Of a DNA stretch of 34,727 nucleotides, positions 31,800 through 34,727 are shown piece after piece. The notes beneath the pieces are model-generated. The model ran no database searches and had not been told where the DNA came from. It was given only the letters and a program-made list of their open reading frames with translations. The stretch is taken from positions 1 to 34,727 of the forward strand of contig NZ_JANGCE010000035.1 of NCBI RefSeq assembly GCF_024462775.1, written 5' to 3'. Source of the DNA: Butyricicoccus faecihominis. GTDB taxonomy: Bacteria > Bacillota > Clostridia > Oscillospirales > Butyricicoccaceae. Positions within the stretch are counted from its first letter, which is position 1. Every line of letters begins with the position of its first letter. A program made the translations under genes and the position numbers.

Positions 31800-33212
31800 T
31801 TGAAGGAAGAAATGAGTACCGGACAGAACGCGCTCGGCAGGATCAGCATTCGGGAAAAGGTGGCCTATGGGTTCGGCGATGTGGCGTGCAACGTGGTGTT
31901 CGCGCTGACAATGTCGCTTTCCACCTATTTCTATACCAACGTGGTCGGTATGTCGGCCGCGCTGGTCGGCACGATCTTGATGCTGTCCCGCCTGTTCGAC
32001 GGCGTGTCCGATGTGGTGATCGGCATTTTGGTGGACAAAACCAAGTCCCGCTTCGGCAAGGCGCGGGCGTGGGTGCTGTGGATGACGCTGCCGTACGGCC
32101 TTTCGGCGGTGCTGCTGTTCATGGTCCCGGCGCACGCGACTACGATCATTCAGTGCATTTACGTGTTCATCACCTATAATCTGGCGGTCACGGTGGTGTA
32201 CACCGCGCTCAACCTGCCGTACGGCACGCTGGCGGCGCTGATGACGCGCAACCAAAACGAGCGCTCGATCATCAATATCTACCGCATGTCAATGGCGCCG
32301 CTCGGCAACCTGATCGTGACCGCGCTGACGCTGCCGCTCATCAATCGGCTGGGCGGCGACCAGCGCGCGTGGATCATGGTAACGGTTGTCTACGCGGTCA
32401 TCGCAATGGGCATGCTGCTGATATGCTTCTTCGGCTGCAAGGAACGCGTGCACATCCCGCCCACCCCGGCGGGCGATAAGATCCCCATGCGCAAAAGCTT
32501 TAGCTGCATGCTGCACAACAAATACTGGTGGCTGGTGACGATGATGTTCTTCGCGTGGTCGGTCTACACCACGCTCAACGGCACCATGCTGACCTACTAC
32601 GCGCAGTACGAGCTTGGCAATAACGAACTGATGAGCGTGATCACGGTCGTGGAAAAGCTGCCCTCGATCATCGTCACCATCGCGATCGCGCCGTTTATCA
32701 AAAAACTGGGCAAGCGCAATCTATCGCTGATTGGCGCGGTGGTCGCGCTCGCGGGCGCCGCGATCATCACGCTGCGCCCGCAGGATCTGACCTTTGTCAT
32801 GATCGGCGCGGCGCTCAAGGGCGCGGGCGTCGGTCCGATCGGCGCGACCGTGTACTCGATGATGGCGGATGCGATCGAATACGGCCACTGGCGCACGGGT
32901 ATCCGCGCGGAAGGTTTGCTGTTCAGCGCCGCGACCGTCGGCTACAAAATCGGCGGCGGCCTGACCAACGCGGCGATCGGCTTTGCGCTCGAAGCGGCGG
33001 GCTTTAACGGCATGGCGGCGGTGCAGCCCGCCTCGGCGCACAGCGCGATCTCGGGCCTGTTTCTGCTGATGCCGTTCGTGGCATGGGGCCTGATGGCGCT
33101 GCTGCTGTGGCGATATAAGCTCGATAAGGAATATTCCTTTGTCATGGGCGAATTACAGCTCGGCCGCTATTCGGAAAAAGCACGCGTCAAGGAGGTGCAG
33201 AAGGTTGGATAA
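31800..33212 (+). CDS. GPH-family (MelB-like) cation symporter
   Basis: The 470 residues start at TTG 31800 with AGGAGGGG 6 bp upstream (ATG 31812 is too far from it). About 12 membrane helices are predicted. The N-terminal motif KVAYGFGDVACNVVFALTMS and the loop SRLFDGVSDVVIGILVDKTK, then SRFGKARAW, are the hallmark of glycoside-pentoside-hexuronide symporters. These carry sugars, uronates or sulfo-sugars with Na+ or H+. With an IolB-like isomerase in the locus, a sugar acid or amino-sugar acid is a sensible substrate guess. Its end overlaps the next gene by 8 bp. Confidence 0.9.
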   Translation: MKEEMSTGQNALGRISIREKVAYGFGDVACNVVFALTMSLSTYFYTNVVGMSAALVGTILMLSRLFDGVSDVVIGILVDKTKSRFGKARAWVLWMTLPYGLSAVLLFMVPAHATTIIQCIYVFITYNLAVTVVYTALNLPYGTLAALMTRNQNERSIINIYRMSMAPLGNLIVTALTLPLINRLGGDQRAWIMVTVVYAVIAMGMLLICFFGCKERVHIPPTPAGDKIPMRKSFSCMLHNKYWWLVTMMFFAWSVYTTLNGTMLTYYAQYELGNNELMSVITVVEKLPSIIVTIAIAPFIKKLGKRNLSLIGAVVALAGAAIITLRPQDLTFVMIGAALKGAGVGPIGATVYSMMADAIEYGHWRTGIRAEGLLFSAATVGYKIGGGLTNAAIGFALEAAGFNGMAAVQPASAHSAISGLFLLMPFVAWGLMALLLWRYKLDKEYSFVMGELQLGRYSEKARVKEVQKVG

Positions 33213-33822
33213 GATCATCACCATCAGCCGCGAATACGGCAGCGGCGGGCACGATATCGGCAAGCGGCTGGCCGCGGAGCTGAACATTCCGTTTTACGAC
33301 AAGGAAATTATTACGCTGGCAGCCAAGGAAAGCGGCATCGACGAATCGGATTTTGAACAGCTGGGCGAGGAACCGAGCGCCTTTCAGCTCTCTCTTGCCA
33401 TGCTCGACCCGAACAACCGGAACGACAGCCTATTTTTGATGCAGTCCCGCACCATCCGGCGGCTGGCCGACCGCGGCCCCTGCGTGATCGTGGGCCGGTG
33501 CGCCGATTATGTGCTGCGCGACTGTGACCGCGCGGTCAATGTATTCGTATGCAGCGCTTCGCTTAAGCGCGTGCGCAATATCAAGAAAAAGGGCCTGTTC
33601 GCCAGCCGCAGGGGCGGCGGGGACGCGCAGGAAGAGCAGCTGCGCGCCGTGCTGGAAATGGACGCGCGGCGCAGCATGTATTATCAGCACTACACCGGGC
33701 AAGAATGGGGCAAGGCCTCGAACTACCACCTGTGTATTGACAGCAGCCGGATCGGCATGGGCGCTTGCGGCGTGATCCGCGCCTATCTCGATACCTGCGA
33801 AGGGATACCGGCGGGCGGTTAA
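33205..33822 (+). CDS. Cytidylate kinase-like family protein
   Basis: The 205 residues start at TTG 33205, inside the end of the symporter gene, with AAGGAGG 9 bp upstream; an in-frame ATG at 33139 lies far inside the symporter. The N-terminus ITISREYGSGGHDIGKRLAA is the P-loop region of Cytidylate_kin2, with RxxYGSGG in place of the classical P-loop. YDKEIITLAAKESGI and VGRCADYVL also match the family. True CMP kinases look different, so the phosphoryl acceptor is unknown. Overlap with a transporter suggests it phosphorylates the imported compound or tunes uptake; this is inference. Confidence 0.85.
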   Translation: MDKIITISREYGSGGHDIGKRLAAELNIPFYDKEIITLAAKESGIDESDFEQLGEEPSAFQLSLAMLDPNNRNDSLFLMQSRTIRRLADRGPCVIVGRCADYVLRDCDRAVNVFVCSASLKRVRNIKKKGLFASRRGGGDAQEEQLRAVLEMDARRSMYYQHYTGQEWGKASNYHLCIDSSRIGMGACGVIRAYLDTCEGIPAGG

Positions 33823-33856
33823 GGGCAACAAGCTGATGGAGAAAGGAGGGATCGCA

Positions 33857-34123
33857 ATGGTCATGATGGTCGAAGCGGTTTTGGAGTATTATGGTTTGAT
33901 ATCGGACCGCTGCCGGCGCGAGCGGGAAACCGTTTGCGTCAGCGCGGAGCAAGGCCGTGCGGAAGGACAGATCCGTTCCTTTATCCGGGAGCATTACCCG
34001 GCGCTGCCGCCCTACAGCCTGCTGCTGGACGGGTACGTGCTGCCCGACAGCGCCGTGGCGCGGCTGAGCAACGGCAGCCGGATCAAGGTGCTGCCGTGGA
34101 CGGGCGGCGAACAGGCGGTGTAA
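33857..34123 (+). CDS. Small protein, possibly MoaD/ThiS-like beta-grasp fold
   Basis: The 88 residues start at ATG 33857 with AAGGAGG 7 bp upstream, giving good evidence that it is translated. The second half (IREHYPALPPYSLLLDGYVL, then PDSAVARLSNGSRIKVLPWT) has the strand and loop order of ubiquitin-like MoaD proteins, including the D/N-G-S-x-I-x-V-L-P turn before the C-terminus. The chain ends GGEQAV rather than GG, so it could not be adenylated at a terminal Gly-Gly without processing. It lies 34 bp behind the kinase-like gene. The fold assignment is tentative. Confidence 0.55.
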   Translation: MVMMVEAVLEYYGLISDRCRRERETVCVSAEQGRAEGQIRSFIREHYPALPPYSLLLDGYVLPDSAVARLSNGSRIKVLPWTGGEQAV

Positions 34124-34130
34124 AAGCGCG

Positions 34131-34145
34131 GCGGCATAATGCCGC
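34131..34145. other. Small palindrome after the beta-grasp-like gene
   Basis: GCGGCAT, A and ATGCCGC form a 7-bp stem with a single-base loop and no U-run. It might be a weak terminator. Confidence 0.35.
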
Positions 34146-34185
34146 ATTCCCCGCCATATACTGCGCCAAGGAGCGTGGTGCAAAC

Positions 34186-34644
34186 ATGGGACTAACGATC
34201 AGTATATTGATCCCGCTGCTGGTGGGCGGCGCGGCGGCCCGTCTTACCACGGATGGCTTCGGCCTGTATCAGACGCTGGTAAAGCCGCCGCTCGCACCGC
34301 CGGCATGGGTCTTTCCCGCGGTGTGGACGGTACTGTATATTCTGATGGGGATCGCGGCGTATTTGGTCAGCCGGTCGCAGGCGCCTACCGAACGCAAGCG
34401 GCAGGCGCTGATTGCGTATGGCGTGCAGCTTGCGGTAAATTTTGTATGGCCGCTGCTGTTTTTCAGATCGCAGACGTATTTAACGGCGTTTTGGTGGTTG
34501 GTGTTGCTGATTGCGGTCGTCGCGGTGACGATATGGGATTTTGCATCGATAAACCGTCGCGCGGCCGCGCTTATGGTACCCTATTTGATCTGGCTTGTCT
34601 TTGCCGGTTACCTGAATTTGGCTTTTTATTGGCTCAACCAATAA
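34186..34644 (+). CDS. tspO: TspO/MBR family protein
   Basis: The 152 residues start at ATG 34186 with AAGGAG 12 bp upstream. Five membrane helices and the aromatic-rich family motifs are visible: KPPLAPPAWVFPAVWTVLYI in the first loop and helix 2, AVNFVWPLLFF in helix 3, and LVFAGYLNLAFYWLNQ at the end. TspO proteins bind porphyrins and related ligands and affect tetrapyrrole or stress responses. A link to the B12 pathway upstream would be speculation. No terminator or further gene is visible before the window ends. Confidence 0.93.
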   Translation: MGLTISILIPLLVGGAAARLTTDGFGLYQTLVKPPLAPPAWVFPAVWTVLYILMGIAAYLVSRSQAPTERKRQALIAYGVQLAVNFVWPLLFFRSQTYLTAFWWLVLLIAVVAVTIWDFASINRRAAALMVPYLIWLVFAGYLNLAFYWLNQ

Positions 34645-34716
34645 ACAGTGGAGCTGTAAAATAAATTTTAAAAAATGAATAGAAAACTGTTGCAAAGCGA
34701 AGAATGCTACCAATTT

Positions 34717-34727
34717 TGTCATTCTGA
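34717..34727. repeat. Start of the left-edge repeat, inverted, at the right edge
   Basis: TGTCATTCTGA equals the reverse complement of 30-40, so both window ends fall in the same repeat family in opposite orientation. Confidence 0.5.

Noticed and set aside
20974-33212. Taurine or sulfonate fermentation locus
   Set aside because: The aminotransferase-ald pair fits, but there is no sulfoacetaldehyde acetyltransferase, isethionate lyase or sulfite reductase gene, and a B12 mutase has no place in it.
20138-33212. myo-Inositol catabolic cluster
   Set aside because: Only an IolB-like gene is present; iolC, iolD, iolE and iolG are missing.

Overview
The window looks like a chromosomal segment of a fairly GC-rich anaerobic member of the Clostridia, probably a gut Oscillospirales-type organism. 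This is inferred from strong AGGAGG-type ribosome sites, many GTG and TTG starts, families such as TPR/DUF4037/DUF4125, Cytidylate_kin2 and GPH transporters, and abundant GC-rich palindromic intergenic repeats. I see no rRNA, tRNA, CRISPR array, transposase, integrase or phage gene.

Layout. (1) 1-1393: repeats, a small XRE repressor with a likely autoregulatory palindrome, and 650 bp of palindromic intergenic repeats ending in copy A of a structured 217-nt element. (2) 1394-5352, minus strand: a catalytically degenerate PPDK C-domain protein, an iron-dependent alcohol dehydrogenase and a MATE exporter. (3) 5623-11807, plus strand: a tight operon of TPR protein, DUF4037 (nucleotidyltransferase-like), DUF4125, a MATE exporter and a short DrrC-sized UvrA-like ATPase. 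(4) 12009-13346: a third MATE gene, driven from a promoter built partly out of a truncated copy of the structured element. (5) 13347-13625: copy B of the element. (6) 13650-19924, minus strand: a LacI-controlled operon of tripartite tricarboxylate transporter TctCBA, an FAD oxidoreductase and a remarkable protein that looks like only the equatorial domain of a GroEL/Cpn60 chaperonin. (7) 20138-33822: a catabolic locus with GntR, IolB-like isomerase, alanine dehydrogenase, SDR, class III aminotransferase, lone HyuA-like ASKHA protein, alpha/beta hydrolase, B12-dependent mutase, aldehyde dehydrogenase, GPH symporter and a cytidylate-kinase-like protein. (8) Then a possible small beta-grasp protein and TspO, ending in part of the repeat that also opens the window.

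How region 7 may work (inference): the symporter imports an unknown substrate; the aminotransferase passes its amino group to pyruvate; Ald regenerates pyruvate and releases ammonium; the SDR or aldehyde dehydrogenase handles the aldehyde; and the B12 mutase, possibly maintained by the HyuA-like ATPase, rearranges the carbon skeleton. A shared palindrome (ATATAYTAGTATAT) sits over the -10 region of the SDR and aminotransferase promoters and in front of the symporter, so the GntR protein probably controls them together.

The strongest novelty candidates are the repeated structured element with copy-specific duplicated terminator hairpins and compensatory stem changes, the equatorial-only chaperonin in a transport/oxidoreductase operon, and the unassigned B12-mutase pathway.
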